A stretch of DNA of 7,310 nucleotides from positions 1 through 7,310 of the forward strand of contig CAZKKY010000037.1 of assembly GCA_964553715.1 (NCBI GenBank), given 5' to 3'. The translations under genes and the position numbers were made by a program. The notes under the pieces were generated by a model. The model ran no database searches and was not told the DNA's origin. It saw only the letters and a list, made by a program, of their open reading frames with translations. Positions 7,176 through 7,310 of this stretch are shown in pieces (position 1 is the stretch's first letter; every line of letters starts with the position of its first letter). Source of the stretch: JAGOJE01 sp964553715 (GTDB lineage Bacteria > Pseudomonadota > Alphaproteobacteria > Rickettsiales > Rickettsiaceae).

Positions 7176-7310
7176 ATGAAAGTTAAAATCACACCAATAA
7201 TAACTCCAGATAATCGAGGAATAGTGAATGTTCCTGTATCTGATTTTACAGTTATAGAAAACTCACAAGATCAAAATATTGCCCTATCTGACAGTAATAT
7301 GCCTCTTCGT
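7176..7310 (+). CDS. N-terminal part of an unidentified protein, truncated by the window edge
   Basis: Forty-five codons are open from ATG 7176 to the last base, with no stop. The peptide begins M-K-V-K-I-T-P-I-I-T-P-D and continues with mixed polar and hydrophobic residues; it has no signal peptide or membrane segment. An in-frame TAA at 7155-7157 shows this ATG is the first available start, and an extended -10 promoter candidate lies at the right distance. The Shine-Dalgarno is weak, as for the other genes here. I do not recognise the family, and 45 residues are too few to judge. It shares orientation with the preceding large genes, so it may be further cargo of the same element. Confidence 0.6.
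   Translation, partial: MKVKITPIITPDNRGIVNVPVSDFTVIENSQDQNIALSDSNMPLR

Overview
The window is AT-rich, entirely plus-strand coding, and looks like part of a Rickettsiales genome (Rickettsia, Orientia, Megaira or relatives). The main basis is the left-hand gene. It encodes a Toprim module with a long charged helical tail, which matches my memory of the C-terminal part of the TraA-type conjugation proteins of the Rickettsiales amplified genetic element (RAGE). The weak Shine-Dalgarno sequences and strong A/T preference at third codon positions fit. The genus cannot be fixed from this window.

Layout. Bases 1-1208: 3' part of a traA-like RAGE gene. Its Toprim coding frame runs upstream of the first ATG (165) to about base 39, where it meets stops; the remainder lies in other frames, so the gene is broken or carries two indels. 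Bases 1288-3330: a 680-aa protein that I cannot assign to a named family, with disordered Ser/Asp-rich ends and an ordered core. Bases 3424-7023: a 1199-aa protein with an N-terminal HEAT-like alpha-solenoid, a long middle region, a putative His...Asn...Gln-Cys cysteine-protease-like module and a disordered 200-residue tail. Bases 7176-7310: the first 45 codons of another gene running off the right edge. The last two genes have plausible sigma70-type promoters in front of them (3366-3394 and 7105-7133).

Interpretation (inference). Large soluble proteins of host-interaction type lie directly behind a conjugative-element gene, which is the usual place for RAGE cargo. The 680-aa and 1199-aa proteins share an 11-residue motif (V-L-x-T-P-S-x-K-L-x-K) in their C-terminal disordered regions. 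Lys/Glu codon choice shifts stepwise from the tra gene to the 1199-aa gene, which suggests different histories. The most interesting possibility is a set of putative secreted effectors, one carrying a solenoid-plus-protease architecture, in mobile-element cargo. All functional assignments apart from the Toprim module are tentative.
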